DNA from: Bugula neritina | Taxonomy: Eukaryota; Bryozoa; Gymnolaemata; Cheilostomatida; Bugulidae | DNA: 64,000 nucleotides | Reading direction: 5' to 3' | Assembly (NCBI GenBank): GCA_964035545.1 | Contig: OZ037769.1 | Span: 12,700,633-12,764,632, forward strand | In this document: positions 1 to 15,400 of the stretch, piece after piece | Position numbering within the stretch: position 1 is the stretch's first letter | Layout: the number at the start of each line of letters is the position of its first letter | The notes under the pieces: generated by a model | The model's database searches: none | What the model saw: the letters and a program-made list of their open reading frames with translations, nothing else | Told to the model about the DNA's origin: nothing | Translations under genes and position numbers: made by a program

Positions 1-1082
1 GGTAGTCTACTAAACTTGAGGGTAAAAATGCCTGCGTAAGTTTTTAGGGATTGATTTTAATTTAATGGATGAAAAGAATAATAATCCATGCAGCATGTTT
101 GTAACCAATTATAAAATGATAGGTTGTGCTTCTATTAATGGAAAATTTGCTTTTAAATTAGCTACAACTAATTCGCTATGCTAAAGTATGTATAATTTAT
201 GATAATTTTAGAGAGTAGAGTGCAAGCAGCCTATATATAGAGGCCAAACACTCGTAACATGAATGTAATCAGGGCTGCTATTGAAACTAAGAATTGTTTA
301 GCCACTCTACTCCGCCAAACCCAGGGCCAGCAGCGTGATAAGTTAAAGTCAGATTCATTTTAAGCCCTAAGAATGACACTAATGCAAAAGTTCCATTAAT
401 TTAAATTTCGGCAGACTACTGCATTTTATCAAATAGCTGTTTGGACTCTAGTTGTTACATAATCCGATACGTCTGCAGAATAAACTACAGAGACAAAGTA
501 CATGCTACTACTGCTATTCGTGCAGTATCATAGTCTATTAACTGCTTTACTAGACAAGCCAGCAGACTTTGTTTATGCTAACTTGAACAACATACACCCC
601 ACATGTTGATACTATATCGTGAACCTTGACTTTTTCAACCCTTGTTTATGTACCTTAACATGATTTGGCTGGCATTGGCTTAGAAAGAATGTAGAATTGG
701 CAATACATATATTCCAAAATCTTCACAAGTATGTGATGTCAAAGCTGCAGCTTCGGCAGCAGTGCCACTGCCATTTAGTAATAAAGTTGTAGTATAGTTG
801 ATATAGCAATGGCTGTCGCTGAGATCAAAAGATTGATTGATACAGAATTGTCTTCATTGAAGGACATCTTCAGTAAATTAAAGAAGGTCAACAACCAAGT
901 CACATTATGATGAGTGGTTTAATGATTTTAGTAAAATTCTAAACTCATTTGCCTAAGTTCTTTAGATCAAGCACTTTTCAAGGGGAGGAGTTTTGATGAT
1001 CTATTTCTGTACCTATTATAATGGAATAACACTAAGTTTATAAACATCTGTGCTGCCGTTAGACTTTAGACAACCAACAAAC

Positions 1083-1420
1083 CTGTAAGCAATGTTTGGT
1101 ATCTGCTTCCCTGTGTCTCCAGCAGCCTCTATGTATGATTTCACATTATTTGCGTGCAGACAAAGAAAGCTGCCATCTTGAAGATTGTCAAGCAGATTGT
1201 CAGCGGTGAGATTTGTGCTGTAGAGGTCATTGAACCAGACAGCGAGGTCTTCTCTCATGGCGTACAGATACGCATCTCGGCTGTGATACGGCCTCACAGA
1301 GCTTTTCTTATCCAGGCGGTGCAGACTGTGCGTGGGAGATATTGGACTATGTGGAGAAGGGGGAGAACTGACTGTAGAGCTCAGCGACTCACAATCAATG
1401 CTATCTAATGGTGTAGTCAT
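1083..1420 (-). CDS. GAS2-like protein, first coding exon (partial gene)
   Basis: The exon starts at the ATG at 1420-1418 and encodes about 112 residues. The first ~45 are a Ser/Pro-rich low-complexity leader. Then comes the start of a calponin-homology domain of the GAS2/GAS2L type: YLYAMREDLAVWFNDLY followed by LLDNLQDGSFLCLHANN. In the family, such proteins use a CH domain plus a GAR domain to link actin and microtubules. The exon probably ends at 1083, where the coding strand reads CAG then gtttgt; reading through adds 22 unrelated residues before a stop. The rest of the CH domain and the GAR domain would lie left of the window; no further exon is visible in 1-1082. The family assignment is good from the YAMREDL and LCxHANN signatures; the exact donor is less certain. 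Confidence 0.68.
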
Positions 1421-4400
1421 TGATCTCTTCAGTGCTTCTCTGATTACATCACATCTTAGTCAGCTGCATGCAAGCCTTGCAGTTACTATTAATACATCAA
1501 AGGAAGGGGATGATTACTGTAGATCTCATAGCTAAGACATGATTCATAGTATCCTACTACGTCATCACGCAGTTATAAACTAATTACATATAATATAAAC
1601 TATGAACTAACATTGCCCATGCTTTAAGTAGAGGTGTGCTGATTACAAAATTAGCATTAGTTTAAGTATGAACCAGTGAATTGATGATAGTAAAACTGAC
1701 AAATATAAGTTGATTACTATCTTTGGTGGTGAAAAACAAATACGTTAAAATATCTATAGAGCGGTTAGTGGAAAGCAGTTGAACACTAGTTAGCTGTTAC
1801 TAATAAAGCAAGCTTAAGATATCAAAAACTAACGGGATAGTCAAGAGGGATAGAATCACATGCGTGGTTATTTCTCTACTTCTTATTGATCTGGAGTTAA
1901 GCAGTAACCGATTTGCCCAAGTTACTGCAGCATATTCATGGAGAGTGCCAGTAAATGATGTCAAAATAATGTTAATCAATCTTCATAAAATGCATTTGAT
2001 ATCCCAGTTGACTTGAGGGATGAAAGGCTATGCATGGCAGTAAGTGTTGATAAACCCGGACTAAACTTAGTATAGCAGTGTACACAGCTACTGTAAGACT
2101 AGGACTATATATAAGATATATCAGCCCGATATTGAATATGGTTATATAACTATAACTATAAGGACTATGAATGTAAAGGCACATTGATTAGTATACCAGA
2201 TAGATATTTTGATGTCTTTTTACACATTTCTGAGCACTTAACCACAATTTAATGAGACATCCTGCTTTTTGGGTGCGTAAATGCTGTAAACTTGCTCTCC
2301 ATTAGTGTGGGTTTATTTGAAACCATAGATTAAAAGCCAGATAAATCTATCATTATGTGGTTGCTGGTGTGGTTTACACCATTCTAATTTTTTATCTTTG
2401 TAACTGAAACTTCACTAATAATCCTAATAACTTGACCTGAAACTCATATCAACAAGAAGATAGATCGTAATAGGAACTTCAAACAAGAGTGTGATGATAG
2501 CGTATATAATGCTAAAAAACCTTAATTTAACATCATGCAATTTTTGCCAACTTGAAAACCTGTCATTTGATAATAATATAATCATCGCTCTTCTAAAGCT
2601 TACCTTAGACCGAGTTTCTGCCAGCCTATTGATACTTCTCTAGTTAATGTATCCTGCTGATTTTACCTGCAGATTCAAAAACTGAATAACTGACTCACAG
2701 AGGCTTCCCTTAACAATTAAAGCTGGGTTTGTGTTGGTATAGCGTAAGGCTGCGCGGCTAACGGTCTCCTATAAGCCATGTCTGTTGGCGTAATGCACTT
2801 ATCAGTATTATACATCGCCGTAAAATAATATTATATCTAATCAATGACGAATCCACGCTCGAGCAGCCTTGCAACTGTAACCGCGGCTCGATACGGCTAT
2901 GCTACTGTAAAGTCCCTATTTTAGCCACTTTCCAAAGAATCGCGGTAGGATTGTAGGTTACCATGCAAACCATGCTTGAAACTTGCAGTAATATTGAGAA
3001 AATGCAAGAAGTGCCCCAAAATCAATAGAAATTAATTTCTCAGCACATTTTTCTAAATGTTAAGTTTTTGCTATATTATCTAAAATATGACAAAAAACTG
3101 TTTTTGCTGAAAGCAGAATAAATTGAATAAAATAAACTATCCCAGCAAGCTATTTTTAGATCAAAAGTTAGAACAGCACTAGCAGCGTAGCATCAGCATG
3201 TGTAGCAATGGTGCTGTTTAAGAATTATTATTTTAACAAGAAAAAAAAGCATTTTGTTTCTGGTGGGCACTTGTAATGGTATGCGTGATGGTGTGTGACA
3301 GGGTGGTGCTGACTTGTAATGTATTACATGCTGATTTATTTGGTACAACTACTATGAATATAAAATGATAATAACACTTTGGAATCTAGCAACTAACTGA
3401 CTGTTTAGCAATAACTACACAAGCATGATATATAGATGCTGACTATGACAATAATAAGAAAATGCATGATTCACGTAGAAGTCATATATCTACTAATTAT
3501 ATAGCTAATAAGACATGAACTCTATTTGACATAACATCACTTTAAGTTGGAATTGTTATGCACATTATTCTAAAGCTTTTTTTAGATACTAGTAATAAAA
3601 ATAGCTAATACAAAGTTCTGGTTGTTGTGTATTCACTCATCTAGACTGTTTTTACCAAATTAAAATTTCTAGTTTTTAAATTGTAAATAGAAAACCAGCA
3701 GCTTGTTATTTAACAAGCCAAGCTGCATGGCTTTGTTGAAGCTGTTTCGTTGTATTGATACCTTTTACCATTATTATCGCTATTTGATAGGCAACCAACA
3801 GTTCAGTTTTGCTCAGTTATACAATACAGATGTACGTGCAGTTTAAGAATGCAAGCTAGTCAACAGAATTTATATTCATTATACTCTTATATAATCATAT
3901 AATCATACAGGCCACTTTCCACAAATAGTGCATTAGCTTTCTATTGTATGGTATATTATCAAGGACTTACAGTAGACTATTGAAGTTTCATCAACACATG
4001 AAGAGAAGACAATTTACAGATACTTCTTTGAAATGATCCTCTTGTATAATCTAAAATCTACTCTCTAAAAAATGGCTGCACCGAAAATGAAATAAAACCA
4101 ACTATATTGCATTATATTAAACCAGTACTCTTTAAAATTAAACCTGAACACATAATTATGCATTCAGATGCTAGCTATCACTTTACTAGTTTGTTAGAAG
4201 CATGCAGGTGTGACTAGTGAGTGATGCCAACCAAAACAAAAATAATATAGTCATATATATTGTGTCTATATATTGTCTATTAGTTATTTATTTAAGAAAT
4301 TCATATATAACATCAAATAAAACAAGTTGACATAAAAACCTTGAATTATTATGAACAGAACTTTGACAGAATAATAATTTGCACTGGAATTAGGCTTTTC

Positions 4401-7400
4401 TGTAACTTGAGGTCAAATCAATACAATAATATGCTGCCTTTAATATGTATTACACATAAAATATGCATAATATGATGAAGCGTCAATAGCAAAGTATGCA
4501 GTAACTCAAATTTTGTGGAAAGAATTCAAACTTATAAATATTGAGACTTGTGACTTTGCAAGTTCTAGCAATTATAGTTTCTATACATCCTACATGCATG
4601 TTATTTTATTGATATTTGCTACACTCTTACTGACAAGCCATTGTCTATTGTTATGTAATCAATGATTAAAGGATCAAAGAGCTGTTTATAGCTAATTTGT
4701 CTACGTGCTACTTAATATTATAAGGGACTAATAGCTAATGAGTACCCATGCGCATGACTTTCTGTTGTTTCTAGTTGTTCTACTGGAAAATATGAAATCA
4801 GATAATGAAGTCTGATAATCTGTCTGCCCATCACTATAATATATTATGCTCTTTGAGATTGTCATTTGAAAACCCAACACCTTCTACCCAGAGCTAGCAT
4901 GTGACCTAAGCTTGATGGAAATAAACAAAATACTTGTGCAAAATGAGAAGGAATTATATTTCACTGTAGTATTAAAAAGCAATTAAGAAGTTTAATTTAG
5001 TTTTCCAGTGATAAAAAAGACAACTCCCCTTTAAAGAGAGCTTTTTTATGATAATGGTTCAATATTGATGATCAACATAACGTATAGCAGCACCAAAATC
5101 TTAAGCTTCTTCTGCATTTGTCAAGATAATCTTACACCTACGAGTTGTATCACGTATAACCTATATAGACTGTGCTAGAAGCCGTACATTATACACCATA
5201 ATAATATATGCTGCATATGTCTATTTATTAATAACATCTTAATGGAATGTTTTGGTACAAGCAATCATTAGCTGTTTTGATAAGGCACATTTAAAATTTT
5301 TATAACATTACTTGACGCATGAAAAAGATTTTGGCAGACTATTTTATTATTTTGTTTGTCAATTTATTTTTCAAACAGCTGCACCAAACAAAGTAGAGTA
5401 CTTTGGCCGCTAGTGGTTTATTCAATTCAAGATTTATTGTCACATTTTCTACGACTATAGTGTAAGTGTCCACACAGCCAATGAGGTGAATAAAGGTTTA
5501 TAAGCCTATAAATAGCTAGTAGCAAGTACACTACAGCATACAGAGCAATATGTAAGTTAATTTCTGAGAGTTGATGGAGGGAAAGGAAGTGAATGTAACA
5601 ATCTAACAATTGTTGCAGCATAATAAATGCAGTTTTGAAGCTATTGCCAAACGCTATACTGCTTCCGATATTTTTTGCACTGCACATTTCAAGTATGAAT
5701 TATCACATAAATTTAATTTATATTCATATGCATTGTTCAAGTAATTTTCCAAAAAAACTTTTGGTTTACAGAAAATATCACTATTGTGTTGTAAACATGA
5801 GATTGTCTATTAATAATATAAGATACACCTATTCATATGAAATGAGAAGACAACTTTAGTTTGTGACACTAGTTCAAACTAGATTTGCATAATTCTTTTC
5901 ACATAACTATATATCTATCAAATATATATTATATGGAAACATGCATTCATGCAAAATTCAAATTATTTCTATAAAAAACTTTGCTAGTTTCACTACAAAA
6001 ATTGAAAACTTCGCTTTGATTTACAAGTTAGTAAATGTGTATATACAGTATGTTATTTATTTATTTAGAGGTGCAGTGCTAGCTTAGACCTATTAGGAAA
6101 TACCGGGCTGTTTTTTGGGGCTTAAGTTAATAATGAGGAAAATGTCCTTGTTGATTCACTAAATTTAAACTAATAGGTTATAGCTGAAACTAGTGATTAT
6201 TTAATAAATAAATATCAACATGCAATTATAGTCTTAGAAGATAAAAATAAAATAAAACTGTGAATATTTGGCAAAACTTAACAAGTTTTAAAATTAACAA
6301 CTTATAACTGTGAAGTAACAGTATAATGTAACAGATATAACATTACATTACATTATATAATAGCAGTATATAGCAACTAATTATTGCAGTATAATAAAAA
6401 ATTATGACAGCGTTAGCTATATTTCATTTATAAACACAAGCTGTATTTATATGTAATTACTACAAATTTAATGTAGTGCATATAATATATTATAATCAGT
6501 GATAATAATATTGCAAAATTGTTTCAACTCTCCAACAGTTTATAAAGGGCAAATCAAAAAAGAGCAAGAATATGCCATATGTATATTATATTTTTGATTA
6601 TATATCACACCAGTATAGTATGTACAATATTAAAATAAGATTGTTATGTAAAATATAATATGTAAAATAATATCAAAATATGCCTGTACACAGTAAACAT
6701 ATTATTCGCAATGTAAATTTTATAAAAAAACACAAAATTATTTCATAATTATACTATACTATTACTTTAGCTAAAAAGTCCTTCAAATATTATATTAAAA
6801 AGTATAGTACTATATATTAGAATATAATACACAATAATGGTGATCATAATAATTGAAAATGATTTAAAAAATACCAAATAAGCAAATATGTGCCCAGATA
6901 TTCTTGCACAACGCAGTAAAGAACATAAATGTAAAAGACATGTAATTAACAAGTTATCTTTCATAGAACTTCATTAGTATCGCTTTTTAAAAATATTAAT
7001 TGACAAACAATTCAAAATAAATAAATTTATGTTATTTATTTAACAATGCTGTAAAACTGCTTTTTGTGACTTTATAATATAGAACAGAACAGATAAATGC
7101 TAAACCAGATTTTTGAAGTGATATAATCACGAGTGCTCTTTCAAACTTGCCAATTAATTACTTATTTTTTTGCAGTATAATTACAGTTTTACCAGCAAAT
7201 ATATTTAAATACAATGCTATAACATGTATACCTTATTTGCAGCTGAATGCACACTGTTCTCAAAAACAGAACATTATAATGAAAGTGTCTCACTGTAGTA
7301 AAAAAACAATGTAGGTTTGAAAACTTCCAATTTTACATATTAAGACCCTATTTACATCCTTATCTGTAACTGGACAAAATTTAATGCTATCCGTTTGATT

Positions 7401-7453
7401 TTTAAGCATTTCAGCATATGATACAACTATGAGCTGCTTCGATTGGTAACTTC
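1421..7453. other. AT-rich intergenic stretch
   Basis: I find no coding exon here. It separates the 5' end of the GAS2-like gene from the 3' end of the CUB/sushi gene, so it should hold the promoter of the former and the 3' UTR of the latter. A short CpG-richer patch at about 2725-2930 stands out from the AT-rich background; it could be a promoter or an old repeat, and I cannot tell which. Open frames in the stretch are short, low in complexity and resemble nothing. Confidence 0.5.
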
Positions 7454-9457
7454 TCAGTAATAAACACTTTGGTCGCCATATTTGTTGGTATAGGTTGACA
7501 TAAACTCATTTGGGCTGGGTTTCAGTGAGCTGGAAGAATTTCCTGGTTTTAATTCCTTGCCAGTAAGGACTTTCAGTCCGGAGGGGTTGGTGCTGTACTT
7601 CACTTGTGGTACGGGCTCGGCGTGACTGATGTTTCGGTTCAACATGGGAGACATGGTGTTGTAACGAGAACTATTGCTGCCGTCAGCATTCTAAAGTAGA
7701 GAGCAAAGATTGTTTGACATTACTACTTAGCATTGTGGGAAAAGAGAGGCCATATATGGTAAAGTCTTGATCATGCACCTTCTTTCAATAATTCAATTTG
7801 ATTTGGGGACACAAATTTACTTAAAACAATATTTTATGTTAAATATGCAGAAAAAATAGAAAGCTTTTGATAGCTTGTAATATTAATCATTAAAACTACC
7901 TATAAAACAGCTAGATTAAAATTGTATGGTTTTCACCACGCTAGAGTGCTATGCTATAAGTACGGATAATTATGACTATTCTGCGCAATTTCAGAAACCG
8001 AAACGATTCAAATTATGGATACAAAGCTTAGTGCAAATGTTAGTTTACCTGTTTTTATAAATCTAAATAGAACTTTGGTATTGCTGAATTTTTCAACCAA
8101 TTAAAAAATGAATAAAGTGGAAACATACCAGGTGATTGAAATCGTTAGTTGGCAAGCTGTTAGGTGAACTGTTATTTCTACTCCGAGATCTATTAGATTT
8201 GACTTCTGCGTAAAGTGGATTGCTCACTTCTTCATTTACACCCAGAGTGTTTAGAGAAATGTGGTTACCAATAGGTTCTCTAAAATATATCCTTAAAATC
8301 TTTAAACATACATCAACCATTGCTATGTCCACAAAACTTACATCTTCTTGTTTGTAGTATTTCTGCTTAAATTACAATAGTAACTCGCAAGCCTGTAAGC
8401 ACCTGAAAGTTATTAGTTCATGAAAACATTACCAGTTATTGCTAGCTGTTGACACAGCAATAGTAGTCAACTAAATTAGTTTCTATGCTACATTATATAT
8501 CGACACACCGTACAGTTTATATTGGAATTATCCTCTCTTGCTTAACAAGCCAAAACAAAATTAATCAAACTCACCTTGACCTAGGCTTGCTCAACAAGTC
8601 AGTCTGATCGTGTGGCAGTGTAGGGGATGACTCATATCTTAGCCGAGCGGGCTTCATTGACAAATTTCCTGTCCTATAAAATCAAGTCCCATGAGATCTG
8701 AATAAGCTTACAGATGAATATTATTACTTTTAGTAAACTATTTAATTTTTTGATTAACAGTCAAACTCATGTTAGTTTAAAGTTTCCATCCCTGAGAGAA
8801 CCTATATATAGGAAGTGTCCGTGGTCTAGGGGTTAGAGCGTTCGCTTAGCAAACACGAAGTCATGGGTTCGAACCTCGACAAAAGCTATTGGTGGTGTTA
8901 GGTTAAGAGCATCCAGTCATGACTGTTCCTGTGGTCCATCTGAATAAGTCCCTAATTCGATTTAACAAAAACCCTTTCTATCAGAGGTTTCTCATAGGGA
9001 TAGTGACTATAAACTTGCGCAAGTTTTTTTATCTCTGAGAAAACCTTTGAGGATATTGGTTTTTAGGCGGATCTATAATGCCTTTTACAATGCTGGAAAA
9101 TGGTGAAAGGGCTTGTACTGTGACACAGGAGCAACTATATTCAGATGCTCTTTCTGAATAAACAAGTGACCTGGACTCAAATCCTGGTCACACTATAAGG
9201 TCTGAGGTCTAACCACTAGGCCACCACCATTGATTATCGCTATAGAGTATTTTCACTTGTGTTGGAGATTGCACAACTGCAAAGTAGAAAGACGTGTCAC
9301 TTACTTGACATCATAAAGGCCGTTCTGGGGGCTACTTTCAAAATCTCCCAATTCTCCGCCATCAACAAACAAGCCGCTGTCATTGCTACAGTGTGATGAC
9401 CCTTCGTTCTTCTTTGCTGACTTTTCTGGCAAAAGGTTAATCTTAGTCCGACTTAGC
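7454..9457 (-). CDS. Cytoplasmic tail exons with tyrosine docking motifs
   Basis: Exons 9457-9305, 8673-8575, 8279-8129 and 7690-7454 encode a polar, Ser/Asn-rich tail of about 215 residues without a catalytic domain. Visible short motifs are NPLY at residues 692-695 (the NPxY form bound by PTB domains), YNTM at 732-735 (the YxxM form bound by the PI3-kinase p85 SH2 domain) and YTNK at 789-792 (the YxN form bound by Grb2-type SH2 domains). The protein ends in VYY. Such motifs are short and can occur by chance; their clustering on a receptor tail makes signalling or endocytic function plausible. Confidence 0.75.
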
Positions 9458-12400
9458 CTTTAAATAAAAGATCAAAATAATCATATTGATTTGATTAAAG
9501 CGACATAATTATGTTTAAATATGATTTTCAATAATATAATTCTATTAATTTGGTCACATGTGAGGTGCTTAAATTTGCTTAATTGAATTAGTTACTAATT
9601 ATTAAACCAAAGAAAAATTATGTCTTTAAAAAAATATTTCTCAAAAACAAATAGCATCTTTAAAATAAAGGCATATGCAAATTAAAATGATCATCTCAGA
9701 AGAAAGAGAAAACCAGGGAAAGAACATAAACAGAAGAAAATATACAAATGTCTTAGGTTAGTTTAGGTAAAAGACACTAAGAATGTAACATTTAAATTTT
9801 ATAATACAGAATGTTTACCTCCGTTTGCTATTTCTGTGAAAACATAAACCAACTGTCAGAACTATAAGAACTACTAGAGATATGGCAACTCCAAGGGCAA
9901 TGTACACGTACGTCATGTAACCTGGTAGAACACAAAACAACACTAATCTTAGGTTAGTGACATTTTCACTTCAAAATTTAACAAGCTTTTGTTGATTTAT
10001 TGTATATAGTTAAAATACAAATTTCAAATATTTCAAAATTTCAACTTTGAAAGGTCAATACTTAAACTAGTTACCGATACTTTGTTGTGTAGAGCCTAAC
10101 TCCTTTTCACATAGTGGAATACTCCACAGCCCTGATTTAGTGCATATAGACTGCACTGTATTCATTTTGTTTCCGGAAAGACATTCATAAGTAGAGATGT
10201 CATACAGACTCGTTCCGTTATGCAATAGGAGTATCGCATTGCTATAGTTTCCTGGTATACCACAGTCTATGATTTCTACAAACAGAAAGATACCAGATTT
10301 TGCATGAGATCTCATACTATAGACCATAGATAGGCTGCAGAATATTTACTGTCTAAAATGTTTGCTATAAATATGTGTTTTCCCCGAAATGGAAACTTGT
10401 TTTTATAGCATCACTGTTTTGTGTTGTAGTTATATTCAGAAGCTGTAAAGTTGAAACTAAAATTTCATGTAAAAACAAAGAGCTTATACATTAAAAAGCA
10501 GAACATGTATAAACAAGATATGCAAAAAGCAAACAGTCCTTGACTGTATTTTAGCAGTACATTGTTAGTGTTCTGATATTTTACTATATATAGCTGTTGT
10601 AATATGCTAAGCTTTACCTGAAGTTTGGTTTGTGCTTGATTTTTCTACAAAAACAAAATAGATCACAATATAATATTTGATGTCAAATTAAATATATTAA
10701 TTTATAGCAAGCTAAATTTTATTTTTAAAAAACTGCTTATGTAATCTATTTGATGACTTAACTTGCTATTTATTCTATTGCAGCACAAAACAAAGGCTAG
10801 TTACTTTATACCAATATACAATGTGTAGCAAAAAATTGTTCAATTTCTGGCATTCCTTTAGATTTCAAACAGGATGTTTGTTTTAGACTTTAGAGTTTAG
10901 AGTATAGAGCTATTCTCAGTTTGAATGCTTCAACAAGCTTAACTATAAAGACCTGCAGGAATAAATTACTAGTACTGATCTTCAATAACAGAAGTATAAC
11001 TTAAATTTAATTTAAAAGTTAGCAAGAATTTTACAAGTAAAAAGTATATATTATATTTTACATAAAACTTAATTAGCTATTTAATGCAAGACCTGCAATA
11101 CAGAGTGTTTATGATAATATATAGAGTATAATGCAGTGTTTCCTAATGGCTATCAAAATTGGCAATAAAAATGAAAGATCCTTTGCAAATAATGGCTTAT
11201 TAATCATAGGTTTTCAACAAGACAATAGAATATGACTTATGGCCAGCTGTGAAAACAAAAATAGGTAATCCTAAGAATGATGACCAAATTATGGTATCAA
11301 TTGTATAGCAATTCTACTCAAAAACAATTACATTGGTTAGATCTAAATAGAAAATTTACACAAATATACTTTAGTAGAAAGAAAACTAGAGTCAAGACAA
11401 TAGCTGTTGACCTATAAATTACTTTAGTGCATGTCTTTAATGTTGAGGTATGCATGAACAGCTTGAACAAAGCTGCTGCCTTCTAACTAGCGAAAATAAA
11501 ACACTTTTCTTCCCAAAAAGAGATCACAATCATACACAATCTAATATAGTTTTCTTTTGCTCCGACCAACTGCAGCGTGTTGAAAAATTTTTAATTTTAG
11601 ACTAGAATCATTTAATATTAATTCAGGTTATGCTTTTATGTTTTCATAACTGAAAATTTCTTTGCTTTATACAATACATAATTTTGGTTACACAACTAGA
11701 AACAAACTTGCAAAAAACGTGCAGGTGCAACGGGACTTTACATTTTGGTTCCTGCTATAATGATGTCATTTTGTGTTCATTCTATTTTTACAAAGCAGAT
11801 GCCAACACCTTCCAATGATAAAACAATGATGTACTAGCATAAATTCTGGATACCTATTGTAGGGAGTCATCAAACAACATATTATGGGGTTTACTAAAAG
11901 GGCAAATAGCAAATGGCAATCTCTAGCCAACAAAGATTGTATAACTCTTTGATGATCTACTGTTATACACCAAACTTAAGCTGTTGTTGGGCAAATTTAT
12001 GCATATGTTAGTTCAAGAGAGGTGTATGGTATTTTACTTTTCGAACTGGTATTAGACCAAAGATATAACTATCAAGGTCAATGATGTATGTGTTCTAGCT
12101 AAGCTGGTGTGTAGTAGGCCTAGTATAAAGTAAAGGTAGGCATTGTTATTATGCTGGTTATAAAGGGTTGTAACTCATTCATGCAAACAGAAATTTACAC
12201 CATTGAATATGGCACTCTACAGTAACTTTAACAACATAAATTTTCACCTCGCTTGCCCATATAATTAGAACCTTTTCATTTGAATTCTAGAATTTAGACT
12301 TATGAAAACCTGCTTAAAACAGCAATTACAATAACCCTTGGAGTAATTTTAAAAGTGTTGTCAAAAAGAAAGTATTTGAAGGACAAAAAAGAGCTAAAAT

Positions 12401-15400
12401 TCAAATTTCCTCTAATTATCTACAAATATTTTATAAGAAATAAGTTTATATTAATTCTATTAAGCATTAAAAGTAGAACAATTGAATTATTTTCAGATCA
12501 TTTGCTACACCTTTTTTTTCTAAAAGGATCTTATTGCTCGCTAGCTTGTAACAACCAATGAAACAGTTCACTAAACATTCAATTTTGTGGACTATTCTAT
12601 TTTTAGGATTATTTCATTTTTCAGTTAACTTACTGAAACACTGTGGCAGGCTAGACCAGGTGCCATTGATCTGACAGGTAATGCTGCTTTGTCCCTTTTC
12701 ATAGCCTTCCAAGCATACGTATGTGCGAGTAGTGTTTATAGCATCGTCATGGTTACCATCACAGTCAGTGCATGCAGATCCCGGAGAAGAGGGGAGGAGA
12801 TTCAGATGACACCTGTCAGCTGAAAACATACAGTCAAGTGGCTGTTGAGCTTTTCAAGTGTTTTAGGTATATATTAATTTTCTTTTGGTAACCATATTAT
12901 TATATACTTGAGATAGGATTCCATTAAAGTGTTAGTAGCTTAGATGTCTTCTGTTGATAAAATAAGTTTTAGCAAACGTTTTTAATCAAAATTGAACCAA
13001 TATAATGTGTCTTTAAACATAGAGAAAAAGTGTTGGTTGGAGTTGTCTGCTTAGTAAGCAATTCTAAATACTAGAATATAATATCGAGGAGCACCCGCTG
13101 GCAAAATTCACAGGAAATAAATCTTTAGAAACATGCTTTCACTTTAATCTTTTTAGTTTGAATGACAGGGCGTTTTACTTAATGTACCAACATGGTTTCA
13201 TAGCTATATTAAAGCTACCAGCTAAATTGCAATCCCTAGCAGAACAACCAAACATAAACAATTTTTGGCATGGCAAGCCTTAACCAAGCAGTTTTACTAA
13301 ATCGATGGCAGAGTTGTTGCGTAATGACAGGTTGGCAGAATGCTAGTGGTGCTGTATCATGCAGTCATGTGCATTGTTAAGGATGTGTTACCACTTATAT
13401 AGTGCAGTAAATTGAGTATTATCAGTTTAAAGTTAGCAGCATATATTATATAGATGCTGTTTAAATATACTAAAATTCTATAAATAATTTAATAATATAT
13501 GCATGATGTTTAAAATTTGAAATTGAGCAGTTATTATATAAATATCTGCTCACAACCTTATGCTTTAAGTAATGCTTTTAAATTTCAACTTATATATAAG
13601 GTTGTCACATTACATAAGATTTTTAAAGCATAACCCTAGGAACAGACTTACAGCTAATATTAATCTCGGCAATCGTTGATGCGTGGATTCTATTGTTACC
13701 TTACATAAACTTTCATATATGCAGCACGGGCGTATATGCGTGTACTCAACGAAAAACGTAACTTTTTCTCCAAGTAATATGCTACGAAAAATATTTGCCT
13801 AAGCTTTTCATGATGGCTTTGAACTCAACATTTCAATGAGTTGATGTCTTTCTTTTAGGAATGCTGGTATTTCTTGGGTACAATTTCTTGCAGCCATGCG
13901 TCTGTAAGAGTTGTGTAATCTATCAAACTGCCGAGTCAGCTGAAGACATGGGGACTAGGGTGGCTTATTGGCTGCCCTCATAACATAGCTTTTATAGGCA
14001 GCAGCAGCTATGCTTTGCTGTATGCTACGCTGAGCAACATCATACTATTGAAGATATTATAGTTATGCTACAGACTATTATTTATATACTAATTATCACA
14101 TGCATGGAACGGTAAATCATGTTCAATTAGGCTTGTTTGCAAAGTCCAAATACCATTACTATACCACTCATTTTATTCAGAGACTAGTTTTACTGTATTT
14201 TGCAAGAGTGTTGATATCTACTGTATGCACTCTTATAACTTTATATATAGTGGGTTGTTTATTTATGATCACAACCACAGCATGGAAAATAACAGCACAA
14301 GGAAAACAGTTCTGCTAGTTCATACACAAAGAGTGTTGCAATATATACTCAAAAGCATCTGATACTGAACTATATTATTGTAAAAAGTTTATGAACAGCC
14401 TAGAACATTCCAAGTGTCTAGAATCTAGAGTTTAGAAGATACTAAAAAGTTTGCAATAAACTGCGATTTTCTTTCTTACTACTCAGTTAACTGTGTTGGT
14501 GTGGGAGACTGTTCAAATTGTGTAGGCAGATGATTTAAGGTCATAACTGTCAGTTCAAAGATCTAAGTGCAGTCAGACAAAGTGATGGTCGCACGTGGGA
14601 TTCAGGATGTTTTGCAACTCTCAATTTATTTGTTTGGGGATTTCATTGGAGCCAGCATAAAACCTCGTCACAGGAAAGCAGTAGTGAGTAATCATTTCTA
14701 ATTTATATGCCTATGGTTTTTATAGTAACTGCTGTGTATTTTTACAGTTAGGTTCTACCTTTATAATGTGTTTGTTTAGAGCAGTTATTGGAATTAGAAA
14801 GTCTAGGATGAGTCATTAAATGACGGCTGCAGCTGCTGAGCAGAGATTTTTCATTGTGAAATCAAAGAAACTGATTTCATAACAGTGACAGCTTTCACAG
14901 CTCTTATACTTAGTTTCTAGTGCTTTAGAAATTTATTAGGAAACCCCATTGCAAGGGTTCAGACTAACATCATTATTTGCAATAAGTAAAACACAGTCTA
15001 CTTTCTGTGAGTAAAATAAGTTAGCAAAACTGAAACATTTTGTAACCTACTCCTAATAAGATGAAGTGACTAAATTTACTATGTTTACTAAAACTTTAGA
15101 ATAAACTTTGATATCAATTCAAGCTACTTAGCTTGCATTTTAAAAGAACTCACCTTGACATACCGGCATTGGTGACCAAGTCCCATCTTCTCTACATGTT
15201 ACTAATGGATCCCCGATTAACTTGAAACCGTAGTTACAGGTGAAGTTCCATTTGGAGCCATAGACTTGGTTCTCTCCAGGTGTTGGGCTGTAGGGAGAGC
15301 TCGTGATGTCATACTTAGCATTGGCCACATTCGGCTGGTTCATACATCGAGTAACTAAAAATAAGTTTATCAATGTATTGTCATAAGTATTATTCAACGA

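Noticed and set aside
8820-8885. Possible functional tRNA gene
   Set aside because: A and B boxes are present but the cloverleaf ends do not pair convincingly and the sequence continues into a repeated SINE body found at three other places.
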